Assembly: GCF_032714615.1 (NCBI RefSeq)
Contig: NZ_JAWDKA010000009.1
Span: 23,546-87,545 of the forward strand
Length of the DNA stretch: 64,000 nucleotides
Origin: Methanorbis furvi
Lineage (GTDB): Archaea; Halobacteriota; Methanomicrobia; Methanomicrobiales; Methanocorpusculaceae
Direction: 5' to 3'
Shown here: positions 49,160-58,051 of the stretch, piece by piece
Position numbering within the stretch: the stretch's first letter is position 1
How the letters are laid out: every line of letters starts with the position of its first letter
Position numbers and translations under genes: made by a program
Notes under the pieces: generated by a model
What the model was told of the DNA's origin: nothing
Databases searched by the model: none
Seen by the model: the letters and a program-made list of their open reading frames with translations, nothing else

Positions 49160-50436
49160 TGCAGGATACTGAACTTCTCACTCAGGTTGCCGTTGCCGGC
49201 ATCGACTACACCACGCTCGATCAGACCCAGCTTGCCGGGTACCGGTTTTCCGACGAATCCGCATTTCTTACCTCAGCCCGCGAACATTTCAAAGGTGTTG
49301 TGCTCTTACAGACCTGCAACCGCGTTGAAATCCTCGTACACGGCACGGGTGCTGCACTGACAGACTACCTGCACAGCATCGGAAGAACAGGATTTACCTT
49401 GTATGAAGGAAAATCTGCACTTCTCCATCTTCTCGCGCTTGCATCCGGCGTAAAATCCATGATCATCGGCGAGGATCAGATACTTGGCCAGCTTAAGCGT
49501 GCCCTTCTCCTTTCCGCAGAATGTGAAACCGCTGATCCCATCACCGACATCTGCATCAACACCGCAATTCATGCAGGAGTTGACATACGTTTTGCAACCC
49601 ACATCAACCGGGGCGCAGTCTCGATCGGCTCTGCCGCCGTGCAGCTTGCAGAGGAACTTCTCGGAAGCCTTGATGACCGGAACATTCTCGTGGTCGGCGG
49701 CGGTGAGATGGGCAAACTCGTCACCCAGGCACTCGCGGAAAAAAATCTGCGGGCAATCTATGTCACCAACCGCACGTATGATCATGCCGTCGAGCTCGCG
49801 CAGGAGATCGGTGGCCGGGCGATGCGCATGGATCAGCTCTACCCCTGCATCGCACTTTCTGATGTCGTCATCTCCTGCACCGCGGCCCCGCATGCCATCA
49901 TCAATGCCGAACCGCTTGCCGCTACCATGAACGAACGATTCTGGCCGCTTGATCCCGAACCGCGAAAATTAATTCTGATTGATATTGCCCAGCCCCGCGA
50001 CACCGATGACTCGTGCCGCAGAATTCCGGGCGTCCACCTCTTCACCATCGACGACCTCAGATCGGTCTCGGAAAAAAACATGGAGCACCGAAAAGATGAG
50101 GCAACCCATGCCAACGAACTGATAGATGCCTACCTGCCCGAGTTCGTCAGACTCTACAACCGGACCGCCGCAGGCGACCTGATAGCAGGACTTTATACTT
50201 GGGCAGAGTCAATCCGTGTACGCGAACGTGACAAAGCGATCGGCAAGCTGGGGCCTGCTGATCCTCGAACGATCGCGGTCATGGATGACCTGACCAGAGT
50301 CCTCACAAAAAAACTTCTTGCCGACGCGACTTTGTCGATACGTGCAAGCGCAGAGTGTACCGATATCACAACAGCCCGGAAACTGGTTGATGCAATTACC
50401 CGTGGAGAACAAGTATGTTTCCTCAAACACGATTAA
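49156..50436 (+). CDS. hemA: Glutamyl-tRNA reductase
   Basis: A 426-residue enzyme reducing Glu-tRNA(Glu) with NADPH to glutamate-1-semialdehyde. The nucleophilic Cys is in LLQTCNRVEIL; GEDQILGQLKRAL, GAVSIGSAAVQLAEELLG, and NADPH-site VVGGGEMGKLVTQAL follow, and a C-terminal helical dimerisation domain is present. The ATG at 49156 (or 49159) overlaps the previous stop; upstream in-frame codons to 49111 are inside the previous gene. The substrate tRNA-Glu genes lie at 32221 and 43676. Confidence 0.96.
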   Translation: MMQDTELLTQVAVAGIDYTTLDQTQLAGYRFSDESAFLTSAREHFKGVVLLQTCNRVEILVHGTGAALTDYLHSIGRTGFTLYEGKSALLHLLALASGVKSMIIGEDQILGQLKRALLLSAECETADPITDICINTAIHAGVDIRFATHINRGAVSIGSAAVQLAEELLGSLDDRNILVVGGGEMGKLVTQALAEKNLRAIYVTNRTYDHAVELAQEIGGRAMRMDQLYPCIALSDVVISCTAAPHAIINAEPLAATMNERFWPLDPEPRKLILIDIAQPRDTDDSCRRIPGVHLFTIDDLRSVSEKNMEHRKDEATHANELIDAYLPEFVRLYNRTAAGDLIAGLYTWAESIRVRERDKAIGKLGPADPRTIAVMDDLTRVLTKKLLADATLSIRASAECTDITTARKLVDAITRGEQVCFLKHD

Positions 50437-51398
50437 GAAGACTGAGAAGACCAATTCTTCGTCCGCTCTTTACCGAAAATACCGTAACGACCAATGACCT
50501 CATCATGCCGCTTTTCTTTGTAGAGGGCGCAACAGAAAAAGTTCAGATTGCATCAATGCCGGGCCAGTACCGCTGGCCGCTTGCAGATGCTGCGGCTGTT
50601 GCCAAAGATCTTGCAAGTGATGGTATCAAGGCAGTGCTTCTCTTTGGCATTCCAAAAACCAAAGACGCTGTCGGCTCCTCGGCGTTTGCTGAGGATGGCG
50701 TGATCCAGCAGGCGGTCCGTGCGATCAAAACGGCTGTTCCTTCGATGGTGGTCATCACCGATCTCTGCGCATGCGAGTACACCAACCACGGCCACTGCGG
50801 TATCATTCACGAATCCTGCGACGGCCCTGACCTTGACAACGATGCATCCCTTGAACTGATGCAGAAGATTGCCGTCAGTCAGGCCGCTGCCGGTGCAGAC
50901 ATTGTAGCGCCGTCCTGTATGCTGGACGGCATGGTCATGGCAATCCGCGACGCACTGGATGCAGAAGGATTTGCATCAGTTCCGATCATGTCCTACTCAA
51001 CAAAGTTTGCCTCTGCCCTTTACGGTCCGTTCCGCGAGGCGGCTGATTCGGGTTTCTCGTTTGGCGACCGGTCAACGTACCAGATGAACCCTGCAAACGG
51101 TCGAGAGGCAGTGAGGGAGTCGGTCCTTGACGCGGACGAATGCGCAGACATTCTGATGGTAAAACCCGCAGGATTTTATCTGGATATTTTGTGGCAGGTC
51201 AAAGAGCTTGGTCTGCCGACCGCGGCATATCAGGTGTCAGGTGAGTACTCAATGATCAAAGCAGCTGCACAGAACGGATGGATTGATGAAAAACGAATTG
51301 TGATGGAGTCGCTCGTGGGCATAAAACGCGCGGGAGCTGATCTCATCATCACCTACTATGCGCAGGATGTTGCGAGGTGGATACATGGTCAACAGTAA
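50415..51398 (+). CDS. hemB: 5-aminolevulinate dehydratase (porphobilinogen synthase)
   Basis: A 327-residue enzyme joining two 5-aminolevulinates into porphobilinogen. The Schiff-base lysines are in [15 protein letters not shown] and [13 protein letters not shown]. The metal-binding loop [16 protein letters not shown] has the three cysteines expected for zinc. [19 protein letters not shown] also fits. The start at 50415 lies 22 nt inside hemA, and hemL starts before its stop. Confidence 0.97.
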   Translation: MFPQTRLRRLRRPILRPLFTENTVTTNDLIMPLFFVEGATEKVQIASMPGQYRWPLADAAAVAKDLASDGIKAVLLFGIPKTKDAVGSSAFAEDGVIQQAVRAIKTAVPSMVVITDLCACEYTNHGHCGIIHESCDGPDLDNDASLELMQKIAVSQAAAGADIVAPSCMLDGMVMAIRDALDAEGFASVPIMSYSTKFASALYGPFREAADSGFSFGDRSTYQMNPANGREAVRESVLDADECADILMVKPAGFYLDILWQVKELGLPTAAYQVSGEYSMIKAAAQNGWIDEKRIVMESLVGIKRAGADLIITYYAQDVARWIHGQQ

Positions 51399-52623
51399 GG
51401 AACTTTTTGCAGAAGCACAGACACTTCTGCCGGGCGGTGTTTCAAGTCCGGTCAGAGCAATCAAACCGTATCCGTTTTACGTGAAGTCAGCGAAAGGCGC
51501 TTTCATTACAACGGTTGAAGGAACACAGCTTATCGACTGCTGTCTTGGTTACGGCCCGCTGATTCTCGGTCATGCCCATCCGGTGATAAAAGCTGCAATC
51601 ACCTCCCAGCTGGAAAACGGCTGGCTGTTCGGCACCCCGACCGAGCTTGAGATTGATCTTGCAAAAAGAGTTACGGCCGATCACCCGTCGATTGATATGC
51701 TCAGATTTGTCTCGACCGGTGCCGAGGCAACCATGGCAGCCATTCGTCTTGCCCGCGGGTTTACCGGCAAGTCTGATATTGTGAAGGTGGAAGGCGGATT
51801 CCATGGGGCACACGATGCGGTATTGATTGCAGCGGGCTCTGGTGCGACGACGCACGGAACCCCTGACTCAGCCGGAGTTCTGCCGGATTTTGCAGCGCAC
51901 ACCCGTCAGGTAGCGTTCAATGATCCTGAAGGTCTTGAGGAACTGCTTTCGAAAAACGACAACATTGCAGCGTTCATCATCGAGCCGGTGATGGGAAACA
52001 TCGGCCCGATTCTGCCGGACGACGGATACCTTGCGGCTGTCCGCGAGATTACTGCGGCGCATGATGTCCTGCTGATCTTTGACGAGGTCATCACCGGCTA
52101 CCGGCTCGGCATTGGCGGAGCACAGGTAAAGTACGGTATCAAACCTGACTTAACAACACTTGGAAAAATCACCGGCGGCGGTCTTCCGATCGGTTTGTTC
52201 GGTGGAAGGCGTGAGATTATGGAGATGATCTCCCCTGCAGGTCCGGTGTACAATGCCGGGACCTTCAACGGCAATCCTCTGACGATGGCAGCAGGCATTG
52301 CGATGAACAAGTATCTGCACCAGCATCCGGAGATTTATCCAAAATTCGATGAAAGGACCAGGATCATTGAGGAGAGCATTCCCTCATCGAGTCCCGGAAC
52401 ATTCGTGCGGCTCGGCTCAATGTTCAAGTACTTCTGTCGTCCTGAAGCTCCGAGAAACTATACCGAGGCAAAAGAATGCGACACGGTGTTATATCGAAAA
52501 TTGTGGGAGAAGGCTCTTTCCGGAGGCCTGTTCATGCCTCCGTCGCAGTTTGAGACCAACTTTCTGTCGAGTGCGCACGGCGACGGCGAGATGGTGAAAC
52601 TCTCCGAGGTATATGCACAATGA
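51385..52623 (+). CDS. hemL: Glutamate-1-semialdehyde 2,1-aminomutase
   Basis: A 412-residue class-III PLP enzyme converting glutamate-1-semialdehyde to 5-aminolevulinate. [19 protein letters not shown] is the typical start, the PLP lysine is in [13 protein letters not shown], and [13 protein letters not shown] closes the site. The ATG at 51385 follows GAGGTGG by 5 nt and is 14 nt inside hemB. The end overlaps hemC. Confidence 0.97.
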   Translation: MVNSKELFAEAQTLLPGGVSSPVRAIKPYPFYVKSAKGAFITTVEGTQLIDCCLGYGPLILGHAHPVIKAAITSQLENGWLFGTPTELEIDLAKRVTADHPSIDMLRFVSTGAEATMAAIRLARGFTGKSDIVKVEGGFHGAHDAVLIAAGSGATTHGTPDSAGVLPDFAAHTRQVAFNDPEGLEELLSKNDNIAAFIIEPVMGNIGPILPDDGYLAAVREITAAHDVLLIFDEVITGYRLGIGGAQVKYGIKPDLTTLGKITGGGLPIGLFGGRREIMEMISPAGPVYNAGTFNGNPLTMAAGIAMNKYLHQHPEIYPKFDERTRIIEESIPSSSPGTFVRLGSMFKYFCRPEAPRNYTEAKECDTVLYRKLWEKALSGGLFMPPSQFETNFLSSAHGDGEMVKLSEVYAQ

Positions 52624-53516
52624 TGTCGGTGAAAATCGGCACCCGCGGAAGCAAGCTTGCCCTTGCCCAGACGAACAATGTGCTCGGTCTTCTAAGTAAA
52701 AACGATGTTGCAGCTGAGTCTGAGATTATTACAACAGTTGGCGACGCCGTGCTTGACCGCGGTCTACATCAGATCGGTGGTCAGGGTGTGTTTGTCCGCG
52801 AACTTGACAACGCAATTCTGCGTGGCGAGATCGATGCCGCAGTCCACAGCATGAAAGATATTCCGGCGGAGAGGCCGGATGGTCTTATCACCGCGGCAAT
52901 TCTTCCCCGCGACCCTCCATGGGATTTTTTTGTGTTTAACCGGCCGGTGGATGAGATCTACTCGGTGGGAACGTCAAGTACCCGCAGACGTGCGCAGCTT
53001 CTGCGGTATTATCAGTGTATGCCGCAGGTGCGGGTTGAGCCGCTGCGGGGCAATGTGGATACCAGACTTTCCAAACTGAACGATGGTCTCTATGATGCGA
53101 TTGTGCTTGCTGAGGCAGGTCTTGTGCGGCTGGGCTACCATGTGAACGGGGTTAGGCTGCCGCTTGATATGTTTGTGCCTTCCCCGAATCAGGGAACGGT
53201 CGCGGTTGTCTGCCGTGACACTCCTGAGCTTTTGGAAGCGTTTGCTCCGCTGAACGATTACAGGACCACTCTTGATACGGGCATTGAGCGCGCGGTGATG
53301 GAGCAGGTTGGCGGCGGCTGTTTTACGCCGCAGGGTATTTTCTGCCAGAACGGGCATCTTATTGCCGAGGTGCTGTCGCTTGATGGTACGCGCGGTGAGC
53401 GGATTACCGGGACTGTCGGAAGTATTGAGGAGGCACGAGAGATCGGTGTGCAGTTCAAAGAAATTGCATCTGATCTGATTGAGGAGGCGAGGGCTGCCCT
53501 CGGACTAAAGGTATGA
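52620..53516 (+). CDS. hemC: Porphobilinogen deaminase (hydroxymethylbilane synthase)
   Basis: A 298-residue enzyme polymerising four porphobilinogens. [35 protein letters not shown], and the dipyrromethane cofactor cysteine in [14 protein letters not shown] are visible. The start ATG (52620) overlaps the hemL stop; the end overlaps the methyltransferase gene. Uroporphyrinogen-III synthase (hemD), the expected next enzyme, is not encoded in this window. Confidence 0.96.
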   Translation: MMSVKIGTRGSKLALAQTNNVLGLLSKNDVAAESEIITTVGDAVLDRGLHQIGGQGVFVRELDNAILRGEIDAAVHSMKDIPAERPDGLITAAILPRDPPWDFFVFNRPVDEIYSVGTSSTRRRAQLLRYYQCMPQVRVEPLRGNVDTRLSKLNDGLYDAIVLAEAGLVRLGYHVNGVRLPLDMFVPSPNQGTVAVVCRDTPELLEAFAPLNDYRTTLDTGIERAVMEQVGGGCFTPQGIFCQNGHLIAEVLSLDGTRGERITGTVGSIEEAREIGVQFKEIASDLIEEARAALGLKV

Positions 53517-54268
53517 CTGGAAAAGTGTTTTTAGTGGGGTCCGGACCCGGAGGTCTCGGGCTTCTTACGGCAAAGGCGCGTGAGGTTATCGATTCTGCGG
53601 ATGTTGTTCTGTATGATCAGCTGCCCGGAGAAGAGGTTCTTGCGACGCTTCCTGCACATGCAGAAAAGATTGATGTCGGCAAGTACGGCGGGCATCATAC
53701 GATGAAGCAGGCGGAAATTGAGGAGCTGCTTGTGCAGAAGGCAAAGGCCGGAGGCAATGTTGTCAGACTGAAAGGCGGAGATCCGTTTATGTTCGGCCGC
53801 GGCGGCGAGGAGATGGAGACGCTGCGCGAGCATGGTATTGCAGTCGAAATTGTGCCGGGCGTAACGAGCGGCATTGCGGTGCCTGAGTGCGTGGGTATTC
53901 CGGTGACGCACCGGTCCTGGGCAAGTCAGGTGACGTTTGTAACCGGTCATGAGGATCCTGACAAGGAGGTATCTTCGATCGACTGGAAGTGGCTTGCCGG
54001 CAGTCCCGGAACGATTGTTATCTTTATGGGCGTGAAAAATCTGCCGCTGATTTCAGAGCTTCTGATTGAGAACGGCAAGTCTCCTGAGACGAAGATTGCA
54101 GTGATTGAAAACGGGTTCCGCAAAAACCAGCGGGTGACGTGTGCAACACTTGCCGACATCGGCGAGGTTGCGGCTAAGGTAGGGGTGAAACCTCCGGCGA
54201 TTATTGTGATCGGCGAGGTTGTGAGCCTGTACCGCGACGGCTCCGAAGGTGCCTGGGCACAGCAATAA
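53513..54268 (+). CDS. cobA: Uroporphyrinogen-III C-methyltransferase
   Basis: A 251-residue SUMT adding two methyl groups from SAM to uroporphyrinogen III, giving precorrin-2. The motifs GKVFLVGSGPGGLGLLTAKA, DVVLYDQL, VVRLKGGDPFMFGRGGEE, EIVPGVTSGIAVPECVGIPVTHR and YRDGSEGAWAQ region fit the stand-alone family; there is no fused HemD domain. It closes the tetrapyrrole operon. A T-rich stretch (about 54268-54277) after the stop may be the terminator before the convergent gene. Confidence 0.95.
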   Translation: MTGKVFLVGSGPGGLGLLTAKAREVIDSADVVLYDQLPGEEVLATLPAHAEKIDVGKYGGHHTMKQAEIEELLVQKAKAGGNVVRLKGGDPFMFGRGGEEMETLREHGIAVEIVPGVTSGIAVPECVGIPVTHRSWASQVTFVTGHEDPDKEVSSIDWKWLAGSPGTIVIFMGVKNLPLISELLIENGKSPETKIAVIENGFRKNQRVTCATLADIGEVAAKVGVKPPAIIVIGEVVSLYRDGSEGAWAQQ

Positions 54269-54303
54269 TTTTTTTTTGATTTAAAAAACAGATTGCGGAG
54301 TGG

Positions 54304-54951
54304 TTACTCCTGTTTGTAGCTGCCGTAACGGCGTGCGAGGTAAATAATTCTCTGAAGGGCCGAGAGGTTCGTGCAGACCGCAATCAGAATTACTGCAATC
54401 CATATCTGACTGATGAGACCGAACACGATCAGGCAGAGAATGGTTTCCGGTCTTCCGAAAAATCCTACTCCTTCCAGGGGGTCGCTGATTTTTCCGTCCT
54501 CTTTTTTCGTGTATCCGATCTCTGCATAGGTCACCGGTTTGATGAAGGTGTTCATCAGAGAGCCGATGATGGCGAGGCCTACGATCGCAATGTCCGTATA
54601 TGCAGGAACAGCTACAAACTGGGAGATGATTGCTGTTCCGGAAAGTCCGATTCCAAGCAGCACCAGTCCGTCCACATATTTGTCGATGATCCAGTCAAGC
54701 ACCGCGCCGAAGTCGCTTTTGCGGTTGGTTTTTCGTGCAACGTTTCCATCGACCAAGTCCAGCACTGCGGAAATCAGGAGAAGGATACTGCCAGCCAGAA
54801 ACTGCTGATTCATGTAGCAAACTGCGCAGGCAATGCCGAATACGAGTGAGAGGACTGTTATTTGATTCGGTTTCATCCCAATCCGGACGAATAAATTTCC
54901 AATTGGATCAATGCAGCCAATCAGTCGTGGACGAAGAGCGGTGATATTCAT
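54304..54951 (-). CDS. CDP-alcohol phosphatidyltransferase (archaetidyl type)
   Basis: A 215-residue membrane enzyme with six predicted helices. The catalytic motif is complete: DLVDGNVARKTNRKSDFG then AVLDWIID (D-G-x2-A-R-x8-G-x3-D-x3-D). In methanogens such proteins make archaetidylinositol phosphate or related polar lipids; which alcohol is used cannot be seen. The start is the ATG at 54951 rather than the codon at 54975. It is convergent with the tetrapyrrole operon, 35 nt apart. Confidence 0.88.
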   Translation of the reverse strand: MNITALRPRLIGCIDPIGNLFVRIGMKPNQITVLSLVFGIACAVCYMNQQFLAGSILLLISAVLDLVDGNVARKTNRKSDFGAVLDWIIDKYVDGLVLLGIGLSGTAIISQFVAVPAYTDIAIVGLAIIGSLMNTFIKPVTYAEIGYTKKEDGKISDPLEGVGFFGRPETILCLIVFGLISQIWIAVILIAVCTNLSALQRIIYLARRYGSYKQE

Positions 54952-55119
54952 GATGAGCCTGACTGCATTATGCATGACAGGTTACTGCTGCATGATGCAT
55001 TTTTGGACGGGATTTCCATACCAAATATTCTTTAGCTCTTACTTATATTAGAATCCGCCGACTGATAGACACCCGCCTGTCACATGGGTATGTGCACGTA
55101 CGTGTTTTGTATTTTGGTT

Positions 55120-55413
55120 TTACACGTGGAAGTTCTGTTTTCGCAGGATTGTTCGATACTGAGCTTCGGAAATGCTGCAATCTATATATTTGTCCAGTTC
55201 AGCCTTTTTCCCCAGCTTCATCTGTTTTGCCATGAACACAAGCAGACGGTCAGAAATGTCGTTCCCTGTCCCATGGCTCATCTTCGTCTGAATTTTTGCA
55301 TTCGGTTTTCCCGCTGCATCGGTGAACACAAATATCACATGATCCCGATTTCGCACCTCAAGAAACCCCTTCTTCTGTACAACCGCTGCAAATTTTCTCT
55401 TGCTCACAGGCAC
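55120..55413 (-). CDS. Possible HicA-like toxin
   Basis: A 97-residue basic protein. The N-terminus VSKRKFAAVVQKKGFLEVRNRDHVIFVF matches the pattern of HicA-like mRNA interferases: a short helix, G-F, then the active-site His in R-D-H-x-x-F on a strand. The C-terminal half (KMSHGTGNDISDRLLVFMAKQM) adds helices not found in minimal HicA (about 60 residues). The start is a GTG at 55413, 10 nt inside the upstream gene, which encodes a ribbon-helix-helix protein. This antitoxin-first, overlapping order supports a toxin-antitoxin pair. Recognition is by pattern only, and a plain nucleic-acid-binding protein is an alternative. Confidence 0.45.
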   Translation of the reverse strand: MPVSKRKFAAVVQKKGFLEVRNRDHVIFVFTDAAGKPNAKIQTKMSHGTGNDISDRLLVFMAKQMKLGKKAELDKYIDCSISEAQYRTILRKQNFHV

Positions 55414-55898
55414 AGATCATCATCTCCGTATTTTTCCAGATACAGCTTATATGATGAGTCAAAATCCAGATACTCTTCGAGGTTTTTCTTTACCTCAAGA
55501 GAATCAGCAGAATGCTCCTCATCGGAAAATCGTGTAAAGAGAAGCAGGTGTCCATCGATACAATCCTCCAGCGATGAAATAATCTCAGAGTATGTCACAC
55601 CCATCCCAAGCAGTGCGAGCTCCTTATTCTCCACGCACCAGAACTGGGACTCTTCATCAAACCACATCTGAAACTCTACGGATTTTTGCAACGGATAGCG
55701 TCCAACGGCATGCAGATTCTCAAACATTGTTGGAGAAACAGCACTCCTCAATGTTTGTGAAATAGACTCCGCAACCACATCACCATAGGTCTGGTTTCCT
55801 TTTCGGAGCTGCACTATTGCGTCCCGGACGCTTGGAGTAACATAAATGGGAACGCGTTTTGTTTTGGACTGGTCCCTTTCCTTCTCCACCGCATGCAT
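55404..55898 (-). CDS. Possible antitoxin: ribbon-helix-helix plus HicB-like region
   Basis: A 164-residue protein. Residues about 15-50 (KRVPIYVTPSVRDAIVQLRKGNQTYGDVVAESI) look like a ribbon-helix-helix DNA-binding segment. Residues about 75-130 (SVEFQMWFDEESQFWCVENKELALLGMGVTYSEIISSLEDCIDGHL) have the strand-helix pattern of HicB's partial RNase H fold. The acidic C-terminus may wrap the toxin. The ATG at 55898 is preferred because two direct repeats AGATAATAGG lie just upstream, over a TATA-like sequence. It overlaps the downstream gene by 10 nt. Confidence 0.5.
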   Translation of the reverse strand: MHAVEKERDQSKTKRVPIYVTPSVRDAIVQLRKGNQTYGDVVAESISQTLRSAVSPTMFENLHAVGRYPLQKSVEFQMWFDEESQFWCVENKELALLGMGVTYSEIISSLEDCIDGHLLLFTRFSDEEHSADSLEVKKNLEEYLDFDSSYKLYLEKYGDDDLCL

Positions 55899-55904
55899 GA
55901 TATC

Positions 55905-55931
55905 AGATAATAGGAGGAGTGAGATAATAGG
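55905..55931. promoter_or_regulatory. Direct-repeat operator candidate of the HicBA-like pair
   Basis: AGATAATAGG at 55905-55914 and again at 55922-55931, 17 nt apart, immediately upstream of the ATG at 55898. The second copy overlaps a TATA-like CTATTATC read on the minus strand. This fits self-repression by the ribbon-helix-helix protein. Confidence 0.5.
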
Positions 55932-56202
55932 TTTTTTGCATGAGGGATCTATGTCCCTGAAAATTTCTGACATTCTGAATAATGTCCGCATAAGATACGT
56001 ACAATTTTCCTTCGGATATATGATATTTTTCAGTATCTGAACAGAAAAAGGAATTTCGTGTTTGGGTGAATGTCGTTATGTGCAGATCATAGAAAAGGTA
56101 AATCATGACGAAAACTACTATTGCTTTTGGGCACAACAAATGTGATAGGATTCAGGTACCGGAAAATATTCCTGCTACCGTTGAATCAAGAGGAAATACT
56201 TC

Positions 56203-56892
56203 ATGGACACAGTACTGCAAAAACCCCATGTCCTTATGATCTCTGAGATTACCACGGACGGCAAACTCACCCTGCGGCGCGGGGCCTCCAGCAAAATCCT
56301 GATGAAGCACATGTCGCATGAGGCAGAAATTCTTCTGCACGAGACCCGTGCGTCCTATGATGCCATTATGGTCGGGTCGTCCACAATAAAAATAGATAAT
56401 TCCTTCCTTACTGTTCGCATGGTTCCGGGAGAGAGTCCTCTCCGGGTGATACCATCAAGCATGGCTGATATCCCGCTCACGGCAAATGTTCTGGATACCT
56501 CTGCCGTGCAAACAGTTGTTGCCGTCTCCAAAGCCGCCCCTGCGGACCGTGTAGAAACACTGAAGGCAAAAGGCGTGCATGTGGTTGTTGCAGGCGATGA
56601 CAAAGTGGACCTGCCGCTGTTGATGGATATCTTATCCAGAGAGTTTGCGGTGCGCAAGCTGATCATCGAAGGAGGGCCAACCCTCAACTGGCATATGCTG
56701 CATTACCGGCTGGTGGATGAGATCCGGTTGATTCATCTGCCGTTCATCGTCGGCGGTGATGACACACCGTCCCTTGTCGGCGGCATGCACATCGATTCAG
56801 AGGATCAGATGATCCGGCTTGAGCTGAAGGAAGCGAAAATGGTCGGGACGAATCTGGTTACCGAGTACGATGTCCGGTATCCGGTCGCCTGA
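56203..56892 (+). CDS. arfC: 2,5-diamino-6-ribosylamino-pyrimidinone 5'-phosphate reductase
   Basis: A 229-residue RibD-C/RIB7-type reductase acting early in archaeal riboflavin and F420 synthesis, reducing the ribosyl group to ribityl with NADPH. The family blocks are PHVLMISEITTDGKLTL, YDAIMVGSSTIKIDNSFLTVR, LIIEGGPTLNWHML, and DEIRLIHLPFIVGGDDTPSLV. It stands alone; the ATG at 56203 begins the family region. Its 3' side is followed by the composite repeat at 56977. Confidence 0.93.
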   Translation: MDTVLQKPHVLMISEITTDGKLTLRRGASSKILMKHMSHEAEILLHETRASYDAIMVGSSTIKIDNSFLTVRMVPGESPLRVIPSSMADIPLTANVLDTSAVQTVVAVSKAAPADRVETLKAKGVHVVVAGDDKVDLPLLMDILSREFAVRKLIIEGGPTLNWHMLHYRLVDEIRLIHLPFIVGGDDTPSLVGGMHIDSEDQMIRLELKEAKMVGTNLVTEYDVRYPVA

Positions 56893-56976
56893 CTCTGATA
56901 TTTTTTTAATATAGCGACTTACACGCTATGAAATAGCATAAGGAAAAGGGATTCTCTGTCCTTGGTTTTATTTGGG

Positions 56977-57957
56977 GCAACCACGGAACACACTGAACAC
57001 ACGGAATTCCACGGAAAAATGTGATACCACGAAAAGATTTAGTCGATTTTTTCTGGGAAAAGTAAGAGGGTAAGTGGTGAGCGTGGTTTCGCTTGAAAAA
57101 GAAACCGCAAATCCACGCAAATGCGGCACGGCGAAGCCGTGCTTAGCTAAGCAAGCCCTTCGGGCTTGCCGCTCTCGCTCGCTGTTGCTCGCTCCGCAAA
57201 TCGCGTTTGCTATTTCGTCGCTCTCATCCCGCCGGATTCCGGCGGGCTCGTTGCTATCGCAACCGCGACGGCAAACGCTGGACGGCGCCAGTCGGGCGCC
57301 GCCTATTGTTTATCGATAATATTCATGGTGTGTCACTGCGTAAAATGTCGTGGGGTCGAAAACTTTCAGATTGTCCTACACATCGGATGCGATCCATTCA
57401 ACCCATGGCGGCGCCCGACTGGCGACGCCCAGCATTTGCAGTCGCGGTTGCGATAGCAACGAGCCCGCCGGAATCCGACGGGATGAGAGCGACGGTTCGC
57501 AAATGCGATTTGTGGAGGGAGCGAAGTGACCGAGAGCGGCAAGCCCGAAGGGCTTGCTTAGCTAAGCACGGCTTCGCCGTGCCGCATTTGCGTGGATTTG
57601 CGGTTTTTTTTCTCATCATGCCCATTCTCCACTTATCCGATTACTTTTTCCAGAAAAAAAACGACTAAATCTTTTTGTGAGAGTACAAATTCCACGGAAA
57701 AAACACGGAGAACGCCTGCGGCGCCGGAAAACACGGAACGCATGCCTTCGGCCTGCTTACCGCTTCGCGGGAAAGCCTAAGGAAGTTGGCATCTCAAAAC
57801 GGTGACATATACCAATACCCGTACACTTAGGCTTTCCCGCGATGCGGTAAGCAGGCCGAAGGCATGCGTTCCGTGTTTTCCGTAAGCGAAGCGGTATTCT
57901 GTGTTTTTTTTTCCGTGGAATTCTGTGTGTTCAGTGTGTTCCGTGGTTATTCCAAGC
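56977..57957. repeat. Composite nested palindrome enclosing R2 copy 2
   Basis: Outer arms AACCACGGAACACACTGAAC... (56979-57019) pair with their complement near 57905-57947 (one mismatch in 41). They enclose R2 copy 2 (57028-57679) and a third palindrome (57731-57780 with 57826-57876, about 50-nt arms, containing the GCATGCC module). The stretch holds no gene and lies between the convergent genes arfC and leuS. Confidence 0.85.
57028..57679. repeat. Long palindromic element, family R2, copy 2
   Basis: About 650 bp; the ends CACGAAAAGATTTAGTCG and CGACTAAATCTTTTTGTG pair. Inside come CCGCAAATCCACGCAAAT, GGCACGGCGAAGCCGTGCTT, TAGCTAAGCAAGCCCTTCGG, CATCCCGCCGGATTCCGGCG and CGGCGCC...GGCGCC pairs around a unique centre (about 57300-57405). 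The centre is nearly identical to that of copy 3 at 63417. Confidence 0.88.
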
Positions 57958-58051
57958 GAGACCACCTGCAGAAAAATCTCAAACGATGAAACTCATCATC
58001 GCGGCTCTTATTCAAAAAAAGATGAAGCGGTTTTTTTTTGCAAAACCAACT

